In this document: in pieces, positions 1-9,019 of the stretch
Layout: every line of letters begins with the position of its first letter
Position numbering within the stretch: the stretch's first letter is position 1
From: an uncultured Oligoflexales bacterium
Lineage (GTDB): Bacteria; Bdellovibrionota_B; Oligoflexia; Oligoflexales; JAPPIL01
Reading direction: 5' to 3'
Assembly: GCA_958296095.1 (NCBI GenBank)
Contig: OY282434.1
Span: forward strand, 2,777,894 to 2,841,893
DNA: 64,000 bases
Position numbers and translations under genes: made by a program
Notes under the pieces: model-generated
What the model saw: only the letters and a program-made list of their open reading frames with translations
Database searches by the model: none
What the model was told of the DNA's origin: nothing

Positions 1-895
1 TCCGCTCGGAATCCTGCTCGTCGGCAACAGAGATAATTAGCTGTTCGATTTTTTGAAACTGATGCACCCGAAACAAGCCGTGCGTGTCCTTGCCATACGT
101 GCCTGCCTCACGGCGAAAGCAGGACGAATGTGCCATATAGCGTCGCGGCAAGTCAGCGCGTGCTAGGATTTCATTCTGATGACAGGCGACCAAGGGCACT
201 TCCGATGTGCCGACCAGGGCCAGTTCGTCCTTCTCAAGACGATAGGTCTGCTCCCGTCCCGCGGGGAAGTAGCCAGAGCCGACCAAGGCATGTTCCCTGA
301 GCAGCACGGGCACGGAAAACGGGGTGAAACCTTTGCTCAGCAGCTTGTGCCATACATATTGCAAGACGGCATTCTCCAAGCGCGCGACAAACCCTTTCAG
401 TATGTAGGAGCGCCTGCCAGCCAGCTTTACGCCGCGTTCGATGTCGATGCCTGCGTTGATCTTGCCCAACTCGACATGATCTTTGGGGGTAAAATCAAAG
501 CTCGGTGGTGTGCCGTGCTTTCTGATCTCGACGTTATCCTGATCGCCTGCACCGAGGGGCACATCGTCCCGCGGCGGCAGTGGCACAGCGAGCAGCAGTG
601 TGTCGAGTTCATCCTGCAATATACGGCAAGCTTGCGTCGCGCGCTCGATCTCCTGCTTTAGGGCCGCCCCGCGTTCTCGCAACTCCTGCTGGCGCGTCGC
701 ACTCGCACCCCGCATTTGCTTGGCGGTAGTGTTGCGCTCCGCTTGCAGTTTTTCAATCTTCTGCTGGCGTGGTCGCAGCTCAGCATCGAGGGCGAGGATG
801 CGGTCGATGTCGGCGTTGACCCGCTTGTGCGCGCAGGCACGCCGAAAAAGATCTGGCTGTTCTCGAATGTTCTTGAGGTCGAGCGAAGCGGGCAT
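1..895 (-). CDS. serS: Seryl-tRNA synthetase, 3' part cut off by the window edge
   Basis: Reading the minus strand from an ATG at 895 gives 298 open codons that run off the left edge. The first ~110 residues form the charged helical-hairpin tRNA-binding arm of SerRS. The class II core follows, with LVGTSEVPLVACHQNEI and then motif 2, seen as SSCFRREAGTYGKDT, leading into GLFRVHQFQKIE. It charges tRNA-Ser with serine in the cytoplasm. The C-terminal third, with motif 3, lies outside the window. The ATG at 895 matches the usual SerRS N-terminus (MPASLDLKNIREQPDLF). The gene is transcribed away from the lipoprotein gene at 1036, and the ~140-bp gap should hold both promoters. The identification is firm. 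Confidence 0.96.
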   Translation of the reverse strand, partial: MPASLDLKNIREQPDLFRRACAHKRVNADIDRILALDAELRPRQQKIEKLQAERNTTAKQMRGASATRQQELRERGAALKQEIERATQACRILQDELDTLLLAVPLPPRDDVPLGAGDQDNVEIRKHGTPPSFDFTPKDHVELGKINAGIDIERGVKLAGRRSYILKGFVARLENAVLQYVWHKLLSKGFTPFSVPVLLREHALVGSGYFPAGREQTYRLEKDELALVGTSEVPLVACHQNEILARADLPRRYMAHSSCFRREAGTYGKDTHGLFRVHQFQKIEQLIISVADEQDSER

Positions 896-976
896 GCATA
901 CCTATCGTGTCTCTCAGTTTAATAGCATAGCAAAGTGGTGGCCTGCCCGCCACGCGAAAGTCTTCCCCGAAAAATT

Positions 977-1004
977 TTGCCTGACGGGATGGGGAGGGTA
1001 TAAT
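977..1004 (+). promoter_or_regulatory. Candidate sigma-70 promoter for the 1036 lipoprotein gene
   Basis: A perfect -10 hexamer TATAAT at 999-1004 lies 16 bp after TTGCCT at 977-982, which matches 4 of 6 positions of the -35 consensus. It sits 32 bp before the ATG at 1036, in the serS/lipoprotein divergent gap. Seen by eye only. Confidence 0.5.
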
Positions 1005-1035
1005 GAAGAGAGAGGTCAATCGTAAGGGGTGGTGA

Positions 1036-2373
1036 ATGCGAAGCGTGGTTTTGCTGGCCGTGTGTGCATCTGTGCTCAGAGGCTGTGGTGGTGATCCCCT
1101 AGACTCTTCCGATAACCCGCAGGGGCAGGCGGATACCCCTAATGCGATGAGCGATAGCGACCCTTTTGTGGAAGGCAACAGTTACCGCTTCGTCATGACG
1201 GCCAAATCGACCCCAGGCTTGGAGAAATCGAGCGCGGCAGTCAAGGTCTTCATCCGAGAGCTTGTTAGCCACGATCCTGAGCCTACAAAAAAAGACGATG
1301 CTGCTAACACAGGCACAGGCACAGGCACTAACACAGGCACTAGCACAGACACAGGCACAGGCACAGGCACTAACACAGGCACTAGCACAGACACAGGCAC
1401 AGGCACAGGCACGGGCACGGGCACTAACACAGGCACTAACACTAGCACTGATAGCAGCACGAGCTTGGCAGCCGACGCCGAGGTGCAGTTGAGTTGGGTA
1501 TGTGGGGATAAGCAGCAGCGTGGCAACGAGAAAGTCAAGATGCGCCGCCTCGATGCCAAGCTGGATGTGACGCTCACGGAATTGCCGGCGTTAAAGCGGA
1601 TAGACGATTCGGTCAAGTGCACGATCAATGCCAGTCTCGACACGACGAGTGGCGACGGCGAACGGGTCATCGCCACTGGCTCGCATGAGTTTTACATCGA
1701 GATGGACGTGCTTTACCCCGCGCTGCGGCTGCATGACGTAGAGATTACTGCAGGCACCGAGGCTGATGCCAGGTCGGCAGTCGCGTTCAAAGTTAGCTTG
1801 ATTCGGCAGGGCAAGGTGGTGGTGCAGGGTGATCCTGTCTTTGACGATGAGGTAGAGGTCGCGCTGACGTGGGCTTGCAACGATGCTCCACTGGCCAAGG
1901 ATAGGAGCAAGAGCGACACGCCTACCGACCTGACCATTGCCGCGGGCCAGGCCGAAGCGGCGACCCAGCTCAGTTTACCGAGCACCGCGTTAGGTGAGGG
2001 TGGTTATGCCTGCGTGATCACGGCGACGGCGGAGATCGATGGCTATGACCATGACGTTGAGGGCAAAAAGAAACTGTGGATTGAGGGCAAGGATTTGCAG
2101 GTTGCCGTCACCTCGGTAAGCAGCACCTCGCTGAGCTATGTGGTGATGAAGCGTTATCAGCGGCTCAGCGGCAACGTCAAGCTGGGCCTCGCTTATTGCA
2201 CAGGGGTAACTATCGGTGGTGGCAACAGTCAGGTGGCTAGCCAAGGCAGTGTGGCGCTGACTGGCACTAGCACTAGCAGCGTCTGTCAGCTCAAAGCACA
2301 GGTGATGACCGGCGACGTGGTAAGTCGCGAGGGAGTGAGCCGCGCCTTCAGCATGCCCTCGGCCTTGAGATAA
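1036..2373 (+). CDS. Lipoprotein with Thr/Gly-repeat linker and Ig-like domains
   Basis: The 445-aa product starts with MRSVVLLAVCASVLRGCGG, a short hydrophobic signal followed by a Cys that could be lipidated, although Arg two residues before it is unusual for a lipobox. Residues ~90-138 are a low-complexity Thr/Gly/Asn/Ser/Asp linker encoded by a hexanucleotide tandem repeat. On either side are beta-rich segments, each with a W-x-C motif (LSWVCGD and LTWACND). The second half, from VEITAGTEADARS onward, matches the end of the next protein (2393-3406), so the two are tandem paralogs. The gene has GGTGG as ribosome-binding site and lies 19 bp before its paralog, so they are probably one operon. 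Function is unknown; an exposed or adhesive envelope protein is a guess. Confidence 0.85.
   Translation: MRSVVLLAVCASVLRGCGGDPLDSSDNPQGQADTPNAMSDSDPFVEGNSYRFVMTAKSTPGLEKSSAAVKVFIRELVSHDPEPTKKDDAANTGTGTGTNTGTSTDTGTGTGTNTGTSTDTGTGTGTGTGTNTGTNTSTDSSTSLAADAEVQLSWVCGDKQQRGNEKVKMRRLDAKLDVTLTELPALKRIDDSVKCTINASLDTTSGDGERVIATGSHEFYIEMDVLYPALRLHDVEITAGTEADARSAVAFKVSLIRQGKVVVQGDPVFDDEVEVALTWACNDAPLAKDRSKSDTPTDLTIAAGQAEAATQLSLPSTALGEGGYACVITATAEIDGYDHDVEGKKKLWIEGKDLQVAVTSVSSTSLSYVVMKRYQRLSGNVKLGLAYCTGVTIGGGNSQVASQGSVALTGTSTSSVCQLKAQVMTGDVVSREGVSRAFSMPSALR
1305..1449 (+). repeat. Coding hexanucleotide tandem repeat (acaggc and variants)
   Basis: Acaggc-type hexamers (acaggc, actaac, actagc, acagac, acgggc) run for about 145 bp inside the 1036 lipoprotein gene. 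Because the unit is two codons, gain or loss of units changes the length of the Thr/Gly linker without a frameshift. A larger block (taacacaggcactagcacag) is itself repeated, which suggests past unequal recombination or slippage. Confidence 0.9.
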
Positions 2374-2392
2374 CTAAGGGTGGAGAAACCTA

Positions 2393-3406
2393 GTGAGACT
2401 AATTCTAGCGGTATCGCTTTTCCTGTCGCTTAGCAGCTGTCCTGACTCTTGCGATCACGACTACAGCGATCATTGTAGTGTCACCGCTGGTGTCAGGACG
2501 TACGGGGTGCACATGAACATCGAGGTGCAGCCAGGGGCAAAGACGACGACTGCTGACGTGGAGGTGGTGATTACTCGGCCGCACTACGGGCTATCGGACG
2601 ATGCCGTAGCACAGTCATCGGGCCACGGACATGGAGCTTTGCCCCCCGCGGATGATAGTCCGCGCAGTCCAGATCACAAGCAAGAACACCCCGTCAGGGA
2701 GTGGGAAGATCCTTATGAGGAGGAAGTCAAGTTCAAGCTACACTGGTCTTGCCCGACGCTGGAAAAATCGGGCGAGGTTGAGGTTACCGTCGCGGCAGAG
2801 TCGGCGACGGGTAAGGTTGAAATCAGCGACCTTCCCCCACAACCGCAGCTGACCGTCTATCCGTGGGAATTCAAACGTGGGCTTGAGTGCATCTTGATAA
2901 CAGAAGACGAGAAGACAGCCCAAGAACGAGAGGAGCAAGCGAAACAAGGCGCACCATCTTCCGACGACAGCGATGAAGATGAGGAAATCAGCGACGAAGA
3001 AATGCGGACTGAGTATCGAGGCGAGCGGGCGTTTTTTATCAAGAAGCCTGCACCAGAGGTCAAGCTTAGCCAGATCGCAGTAGTGGCAGGCAATCCAGAT
3101 TCCTACGCCGACGTTAAGGTTGAACTGTTGCGCAACGAAGCCGCGGTAGTGGCTGGCGATCGTTCTTTCGATCTTGATGTTGAGGTCAAGTTGCCGTGGC
3201 TCTGCGAGGGTGTTACTCCACCGCTCAAGTCAGGCGACACCCACATCGTTATCCCTGCAGGGGCGGGCAGCGGGGAGGCGAGGTTGATTATGCCTGCGCA
3301 ACAGGCGGTGAAACTCACGTGCGCAGTCGATGCGAATGCCTATATCGACAGTTTCATCATTGGCAGGAATGCCAAAACGCTGGAGTTTGACATCCCCAAG
3401 CTATAG
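2393..3406 (+). CDS. Lipoprotein, paralog of the upstream gene
   Basis: The 337-aa product starts at GTG 2393 with MRLILAVSLFLSLSSC, a good lipoprotein signal with the Cys at residue 16, preceded by AAGGGTGGAG. A W-x-C motif occurs twice (LHWSCPT and LPWLCEG). The segment SQIAVVAGNPDSYADVKVEL and what follows aligns with VEITAGTEADARSAVAFKVS in the upstream protein, including the shared VVxGD and IxAG patterns. Between the two domains is an acidic stretch (DDSDEDEEISDEE) instead of a Thr/Gly linker. It probably shares a transcript with its paralog. Role unknown. Confidence 0.85.
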   Translation: MRLILAVSLFLSLSSCPDSCDHDYSDHCSVTAGVRTYGVHMNIEVQPGAKTTTADVEVVITRPHYGLSDDAVAQSSGHGHGALPPADDSPRSPDHKQEHPVREWEDPYEEEVKFKLHWSCPTLEKSGEVEVTVAAESATGKVEISDLPPQPQLTVYPWEFKRGLECILITEDEKTAQEREEQAKQGAPSSDDSDEDEEISDEEMRTEYRGERAFFIKKPAPEVKLSQIAVVAGNPDSYADVKVELLRNEAAVVAGDRSFDLDVEVKLPWLCEGVTPPLKSGDTHIVIPAGAGSGEARLIMPAQQAVKLTCAVDANAYIDSFIIGRNAKTLEFDIPKL

Positions 3407-3420
3407 AGGTAGAGGCAGGC

Positions 3421-4800
3421 ACTACTTAGCCCAAACCTCCGTTGTCTTGGCAGGGAGCAGACCTGCCGAGAAACTCTCCCCTGAGATAGGTGCAAGCACA
3501 TACTCTTGTCTGAAAGCATAACCTAACGGCAATATGGCAGTATTTGTGGTCGAGTTTTCGCACGGTCTCTCCCTGCCGTTCATAAAGCTCTCGGTAGGCA
3601 AGAGGTGGGGGCAACCGCCGAGAGGCCTGAGTGCAAGCAGAGAGACCTAAGGGCAAGCTTGAACGCAATAGCGAGTGGTCTGAGGCAAGGAGCGAGCTAG
3701 GAAGCGAGCGATACAAAGAGCAGCGTAGCGAGCGAAGCGAGCTAGGAAGCGAGCGATACAAAAAGCAGCGTAGCGAGCGAAGCGAGCTAGGAAGCGAGCG
3801 ATACAAAAGAGCCGTGCGTACCTCCGTTGTCTTGGCGAGGCGCAGCCCTACCGAGAAACCCGACCACAACAGGTATAGGCACATGCTTTATCTAAAAGCA
3901 TAATCTGACAGCAATATGGCAGTATTTATGGTCGGGTTTTCGTACGGCCTCGCCTCGCCGTTCATGGAGCTCTCGGTAGGCAAGAGGTGGGGGCAACCGC
4001 GAGAAGCCTGAGGACAAGCTTGAACGCAATACAGGGAGATCAGAGTGCAAGCAGCGAGCTAGGAAGCGAGCGGGACGAAAAGTCGTGCGCAGCGCAGCTG
4101 GGCGCGGTGCAGACCTGCCGAGAAACTCTCCCCTGAGATAGGTGCAAGCACATGCCTTGTGCAAGAGCATAATCTGACAGTAATATGGCAGTATTTATGG
4201 TCGGGTTTTCGCACGGTCTCACCGCGCCCTTCATAAAGCTCTCGGTGGGCAAGCCTGAACGCAATAGCCGAGAAGTCTGATGACGAGCCCGAACGCAGTA
4301 ACGAGAGATCAGAGTGCGAGCAGCGAGCTAGGAAGCGAGCGTTACAAAAAAGCAGCGTAGCGCGTAGCGCGCCACGGCACAGCCCTGCCGAGAAACCCGA
4401 CCTCAACAGGTATAGGCACATGCCTTGTGCAAAAAAATAAATTAACGGCAATACGGCAATATTTGTGGTCGGGTTTTCGCACGGTCTCCCCGTGCCGTTC
4501 ACGGGGCTCTCGGTAGGCAAGAGGTGGTGGCAACCGCCGAGAGGCCTGAGTGCAAGCAGAGAGACCTAAGGGCAAGCTTGAACGCAATAGCGAGTGGTCT
4601 GAGGCAAGGAGCGAGCTAGCAAGCGAGCGTTACAAAGAGCATCGCGTAGCGATGAGCTAGGAAGCGAGCGATACAAAAAGCAGCGTAGCGAGCGAAGCGA
4701 GCTAGAAAGCGAGCGTCACAAAGAGCCGCGTAGCGCAAGCAGCGAGCTAGGAAGCGAGCGTTACAAAGAGCCGCGTAGCGCAGCGCAGCGCAGCGTAGCT
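3421..4800 (+). repeat. Mosaic repeat array 1 (plus orientation)
   Basis: This is the first large copy of the window's repeat family. It holds about four long palindrome-rich modules (near 3428-3620, 3821-4000, 4098-4258 and 4370-4535), each with left arm, GCACATGCCTTGTGC-type centre, right arm ending GGTCG(G/A)GTTTT and a ctctcggtaggcaag tail. Between them are ~40-bp units (aagcttgaacgcaatagcga...) and core units (gagctaggaagcgagcg plus a tacaaa(a/g)agc tail), two in 45-bp tandem near 3700-3812. Several ORFs run through it (for example 3631-3903) but they only translate the repeat. No ordinary gene is present. Confidence 0.9.
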
Positions 4801-4808
4801 GGGCCCGC

Positions 4809-6443
4809 CTACTCGTTCAACCTGTCTTGATGACGCTTGAGTAGCGCGAACAGGTGGGGCTTTTCTATCGCCAGTGCGGCGGGATCGAGTCGTAGGTCTT
4901 GGACAAGGTTGCCGCTGAGCTGTGCCTCGTGCAAGTCGTCTCGCAACAGGCGCTGCAACAGCACGTCTAACAGCCTGGGGTTTTGCGGATTGCGCCAGGC
5001 AATGGCGAGATAGTCGCGAAATTTTTCCGTCCAACCGTTGCCGTCGTAAATCGGAGTCTCTGCCATGTCTGTGAGCAGACGACGATAGGTGACAAAGGTC
5101 TGCACCTGCGGTTGCCGTTGTGACGCGGCAGGGTCGTCATAGAAGATCGCCTCGGCTTCATAACCCGCGTGCCGATACATCTCTGCTAGCTGGCTGCGGA
5201 TCTCCACCGCCTGGCTGTCGAGAAAAAAAGCTTCACGCAAACTAAAAAACCCCCGCGCGGGCTCAGTACGGGCGATGTCTTGCAGCTGGCGAGCTTCGGC
5301 ACTAAAATCATACATCGTGTCGTCGAAAAGCAGTGCTCTTAGCTTGTGCTTGTCGCCCGCGGCAGTTTGCTGAACTCTCACCGCAACCCGCAACAGCTTG
5401 TAGTAATTCAACACGCCGTGGCCCTCCTGCTGGGCATTGATAGAGGTGGGGATGGCGGTCGCCTGCAACATGTGGATGGCTTCGTCAAGGCTCAGGTCGG
5501 GGATGATGCTGATGACATCGGCGAGTGCGCCGCTGACCAATGGTGCTGTCGCGCTAGTGCCGCTGAAAGCTGTGAGCTTACCCGTCCCCGCGGCAATGCT
5601 TGAGATGTCGTCATCGCCCGGTGCGGAAATGGTCAGGTGCTCACCTGCTCTGGAAAAGTAGCTAAAGTATCCTGTTGGTGCACAACTGCCGACCGTGATC
5701 AGATTGAGCCGCCCCTCGCCGTGCTTGCCATTGCCGTATAGCGGGGTAGGGAAATCGTTGCCCGCGCATATGACACACAGCACACCTCCGCCGCTTTCTG
5801 CCGCGTAATCGGATAACGCTTGCGTAGCCTCGAACCTTACGAAGTAGGTAGACATGTTGATTATGTCGACCAACCGTGCCGTATTGCTAACCAGCGCCAT
5901 GCGGGTCACATCATCTTCATCTTCCTCGTAAGCCCGCTCAATCTCCGCCGCGAGCACCCCGTTGCGACTGATACCCACAGGAGACTTGCCATTCAAGAGA
6001 TTAGCAACTGCGGTGACATGTCCACCTGCCGTTCCCAATTGGCGGCGTTGTCGGGCAGCGACGATTGCTGCGTAGTCTTCCGTATGCCAATCATCGGCGT
6101 TTTTCTGCAACAGCGCGTCATACTCAGCCACCTCCGCGGCCAACACGGCAAGCAGCTCAGGTGCCACCCGTGCCTGCAAAAACGCGGGGTCGAGCGAGAC
6201 ACTCTCCTCAAAAATACCGATGCTAGTCTGATAAAACTTAAACCCCTCTCCCTCTAGGCGGGCAAGATAGCGATGCCCTTCTGGTGCGCCAATCATCGCC
6301 TGTGCCCAAAATGTCCCCAACGAGCCAAAGTTTTTGCTCTGCACCTTGCCGTACTGTTGCCCCCATAAACTGGGCAGCCCCGTCCCCGCGGCAGCTTGCC
6401 CAGAGCACAGCAACAGCAGCAGCCCCGCACCCAGGAATCTCAT
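4809..6443 (-). CDS. Secreted subtilase-like (S8 family) protein with altered catalytic Asp
   Basis: The 544-aa product has a clear signal peptide (MRFLGAGLLLLLCSGQAAAG). The subtilase fold shows in the His segment GGHVTAVANLLNG (His142, aligned with HGTHVAG), the oxyanion Asn in VICAGNDF (Asn229) and the nucleophile in FSGTSATAPLVSG (Ser297). Where the first catalytic motif (D-T/S-G after a hydrophobic strand) is expected, the sequence reads IGIFEESVSLDP, so Glu79 seems to replace the Asp. About 220 residues follow the catalytic domain and look helical. The gene is monocistronic, and its 3' end abuts repeat array 1. It may be a periplasmic or exported protease, or a catalytically weakened relative. 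Confidence 0.82.
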   Translation of the reverse strand: MRFLGAGLLLLLCSGQAAAGTGLPSLWGQQYGKVQSKNFGSLGTFWAQAMIGAPEGHRYLARLEGEGFKFYQTSIGIFEESVSLDPAFLQARVAPELLAVLAAEVAEYDALLQKNADDWHTEDYAAIVAARQRRQLGTAGGHVTAVANLLNGKSPVGISRNGVLAAEIERAYEEDEDDVTRMALVSNTARLVDIINMSTYFVRFEATQALSDYAAESGGGVLCVICAGNDFPTPLYGNGKHGEGRLNLITVGSCAPTGYFSYFSRAGEHLTISAPGDDDISSIAAGTGKLTAFSGTSATAPLVSGALADVISIIPDLSLDEAIHMLQATAIPTSINAQQEGHGVLNYYKLLRVAVRVQQTAAGDKHKLRALLFDDTMYDFSAEARQLQDIARTEPARGFFSLREAFFLDSQAVEIRSQLAEMYRHAGYEAEAIFYDDPAASQRQPQVQTFVTYRRLLTDMAETPIYDGNGWTEKFRDYLAIAWRNPQNPRLLDVLLQRLLRDDLHEAQLSGNLVQDLRLDPAALAIEKPHLFALLKRHQDRLNE

Positions 6444-6659
6444 GACACAGCTCTCGAGGTTATACGCCGCCGTGTATAGGAGGTTTTGGAAAAAATTGAA
6501 AGTATTTTTTAAGGTAAAGATAACTAGGTGCTACTCGGCAGCACTTCTTGCTTGCTGACAGCAAAAAATATTCTTTAGTATCAATATGTTACAAAAAAAT
6601 AATCAATTTTTGCCAGATATTGCCGATCGCCCGGTTGCCCGTTAGGTGGGGAGGATGGC

Positions 6660-7742
6660 ATGGCCTTGAGAATTCTGACACTGTTGCTGATTATCTGCTG
6701 CACGAGCAAGCCCGACGCGGCCGCGCCGTCTGATCCTGCTAATCCAGGGCTCTCTTTCGGTGGCTTGGGCGGAGCACTTAAGCACAATGTGCCGTTCCAG
6801 GTCAGCGTCGCGGTCACCGGTGATATAGCTGTCTCTTCCAGCAGCGATGCGACACAGGCATTGACGATCGTTTTGAGCCAGCGTGCTGGCACAGGCGATT
6901 GGCAGCCGGTGGGCGAACAGGTGGCAGCCAACAACAGTGCAACCTTCGATCTCACCCTTCCCTCAGGCAGCTACACTTTGAAGGCCGAGACCCGTGGGGC
7001 CGCAACGTTGTCGCAAGAGAGCAGTCCATTTACGGTCGTGGACAACGTTGGAGGAGCAGTCGATGGCATCAAGCTTTCCTTCACGGAGGACATCTATACT
7101 ACCAAGCCGGAGGATTTGTTTGATGTAACGATCGCGGTTACGGAGAGCAGTAAGATTGCAGTGGGCAGCCAGGTCGAGCTGAAGTTGTTGAAGGACGATG
7201 GTAGCGAAGTCGGTAAGCTGATGCATTGGAAGCCAGCGATGCAACCTCCAGGGGCGGCGGTAGCGGCAGAGGTAGACACGGATGACGGCAAGGTGGAGTT
7301 CAAGGACTTGTTTATCGTCGATGGCCAGGATGTGGCCAAGCTGCAGGCCGTGCTGGAGTACGAGGGTAGTTCGTTGACGGCAGAGGCAGAGTTCAACATC
7401 GATACCGCGGCAGTGGTGCTGGAGGATGTTGTGCTAAGTCATGGGGATAATAGCAACCTGGTCAATAACTTCAATTTTAATCCCGATAGTATCTCCAGAT
7501 CCTTTACGGACACTAATCCTGCGTATGGATTTGATCTTTATTTTTTCAAGGCGGGCAGCGACCCACCGGTCATTAGCGGCCCGCGCGCGGGCAGTGCTGT
7601 GCCGTACCGCATCGACAAGGCTGTGGCTGACTTTAGCAAGCACTGCTACGACATCGCCGTGAGGATCACTGGTGCTGAACGCCGCGCCTTTTGGCATGAG
7701 GTCGCCAAGTCCCGTACCGCACGGAAGGATTGTAAGCAATAG
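6660..7742 (+). CDS. Lipoprotein with Ig/Big-like beta domains
   Basis: The 360-aa product begins MALRILTLLLIICCTSKPD. The hydrophobic stretch ends in a double Cys, typical of a lipoprotein cleaved at Cys13 or Cys14. The rest is beta-rich with Val/Thr-rich strands (VPFQVSVAVTGDIAV, SPFTVVDNVGG, FDVTIAVTESSKIAV), like bacterial Ig-like domains. The ATG at 6660 follows GGGGAGG at the right distance. It faces the subtilase gene head to head, with a 216-bp AT-rich divergent gap. Base composition resembles the other lipoprotein genes here. No specific family recognised. Confidence 0.8.
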   Translation: MALRILTLLLIICCTSKPDAAAPSDPANPGLSFGGLGGALKHNVPFQVSVAVTGDIAVSSSSDATQALTIVLSQRAGTGDWQPVGEQVAANNSATFDLTLPSGSYTLKAETRGAATLSQESSPFTVVDNVGGAVDGIKLSFTEDIYTTKPEDLFDVTIAVTESSKIAVGSQVELKLLKDDGSEVGKLMHWKPAMQPPGAAVAAEVDTDDGKVEFKDLFIVDGQDVAKLQAVLEYEGSSLTAEAEFNIDTAAVVLEDVVLSHGDNSNLVNNFNFNPDSISRSFTDTNPAYGFDLYFFKAGSDPPVISGPRAGSAVPYRIDKAVADFSKHCYDIAVRITGAERRAFWHEVAKSRTARKDCKQ

Positions 7743-7745
7743 TTG

Positions 7746-7774
7746 TTTACCGCCCGCGCAATTGCTCCTATAAT
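7746..7774 (+). promoter_or_regulatory. Candidate sigma-70 promoter for the VKOR-DsbA/aspS operon
   Basis: TTTACC at 7746-7751, then 17 bp, then a perfect TATAAT at 7769-7774. It lies 28 bp upstream of the GTG at 7802 and downstream of the preceding lipoprotein stop, so it would drive the fusion gene, the unknown gene at 9020 and probably aspS. Confidence 0.55.
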
Positions 7775-7801
7775 GGTGGTTAGGTCTGGGGCGAGGAAGA
7801 T

Positions 7802-9004
7802 GTGGTCGCTGAACGTATTGACACTGCCAGCCTGAAGAAATACGCACTGTTCCTTGTGTTGCCGCTGGTCGGCCTGGCCTTCTGTGGCTACGCGTTAGTG
7901 CATTTCTACAACGTCAAGCTAGCGTTGGGCGATAGCTTTGCCTGCAACATCAATCAGACTTTCAACTGCGATACGGTAGCGCTGAGTGCATGGAGCGAAT
8001 TGTTCGGTGTGCCGATGGGTGTCTATGGCGCGGCTTATTTTATTGCCCTGTGGATACTACTCGGCATCGGTGCTTCGGGTCACAAGGGAGCACGGGATCA
8101 TCTCCTCGCCTACGTTGCCATGAATGTGCTGGGTGTGGTGGTGTCGCTGGTCTTAGCGGGGATTTCGCACTTCGTATTGCACACGTGGTGCATTTCCTGC
8201 TTGGGGGTCTATGCTGTCTGTCTGCTGCAGCTCCTGTGTTTACTGTGGCAGCGGCACAAGTTTGACTTTGAGTTTGATGCCAAGGCTATCTCGCGGGGAG
8301 CGACGACGGCACTGGTAGTAGTGGTGGCGGCAGTTGCGTTGCACTCTTTTGCCAAGCCACGTCCGTCCCGCGATTTATCCCCGACAGCACAGACCGATCC
8401 CAGTGCCACCGCAGAAATGTTGCTGGCTAGTGGTGCAGCACAGCCGTTGCCGATCAACCGCACGCCTTATGCAGGGTTGGGCGAGGATTACCGCCGCGGC
8501 TCGGATCATGCCCAGGTGCAGGTGGTTGAGTTTATCGATTTCCAATGCCCTTCGTGCCAGAGAATGTCAGCAGCTATGGAGGTGTTGCACAAGGAATACG
8601 GCGAGCGGGTGTTGTTTGTGGTCAAGAATTTTCCGCTCGACAAGGCCTGCCATACCAGCATGTCGAGCAGTGTGCACACCTATGCTTGCGATATTGCGGT
8701 GCTGGCGCGTTGTGCAGGGCGGTTTGGCAAATTTTGGCAGTATCACGATCTTGCCTTTGCAGGTCAGCGAGATGCTAGCGAGGATACCATCGTCGCCTGG
8801 GCGCAGCAGGTGGGCTTGAGTGCAGAGCAGATTTCTGCTTGTCGGAGCTCACGGGGAATTTTAGAAAAAATAAAAGACGATATCGCCCTTGGCAGCCGCA
8901 TCGGGGTGGAAGGCACGCCTGCGGTGTTTATCAACGGCAAGAAATATCTCGGCACGCCCCAGCTGGAGACGTTGCGCCGAGCGATCGACAGCGTATTGAA
9001 CTAG
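7802..9004 (+). CDS. VKOR-DsbA fusion: disulfide-generating thiol oxidoreductase
   Basis: The 400-aa product is a membrane VKOR domain joined to a thioredoxin-fold DsbA-like domain. The VKOR half has four or five membrane segments, the loop cysteines Cys48 and Cys56 followed by the FGVPMGVYG motif, and the active CISC (Cys130/Cys133). After a further helix and linker, the periplasmic half carries DFQCPSC (Cys249/Cys252) and the cis-Pro loop GTPAVFINGK. In this family quinone-coupled VKOR reoxidises the attached DsbA-like domain, which puts disulfides into exported proteins; many lipoproteins here have Cys. The start is GTG 7802 after GAGGAAG; the overlapping ATG at 7800 is out of frame and soon stops. 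First gene of a likely operon. Confidence 0.92.
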   Translation: MVAERIDTASLKKYALFLVLPLVGLAFCGYALVHFYNVKLALGDSFACNINQTFNCDTVALSAWSELFGVPMGVYGAAYFIALWILLGIGASGHKGARDHLLAYVAMNVLGVVVSLVLAGISHFVLHTWCISCLGVYAVCLLQLLCLLWQRHKFDFEFDAKAISRGATTALVVVVAAVALHSFAKPRPSRDLSPTAQTDPSATAEMLLASGAAQPLPINRTPYAGLGEDYRRGSDHAQVQVVEFIDFQCPSCQRMSAAMEVLHKEYGERVLFVVKNFPLDKACHTSMSSSVHTYACDIAVLARCAGRFGKFWQYHDLAFAGQRDASEDTIVAWAQQVGLSAEQISACRSSRGILEKIKDDIALGSRIGVEGTPAVFINGKKYLGTPQLETLRRAIDSVLN

Positions 9005-9019
9005 TTGTTGCATACATAA

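Noticed and set aside
179..661. 160-aa plus-strand ORF at the window start
   Set aside because: It is antisense to serS, whose protein is clear on the minus strand.
8334..8819. 161-aa ORF inside the VKOR-DsbA gene
   Set aside because: Different frame within a well-supported gene, with no domain or ribosome site.
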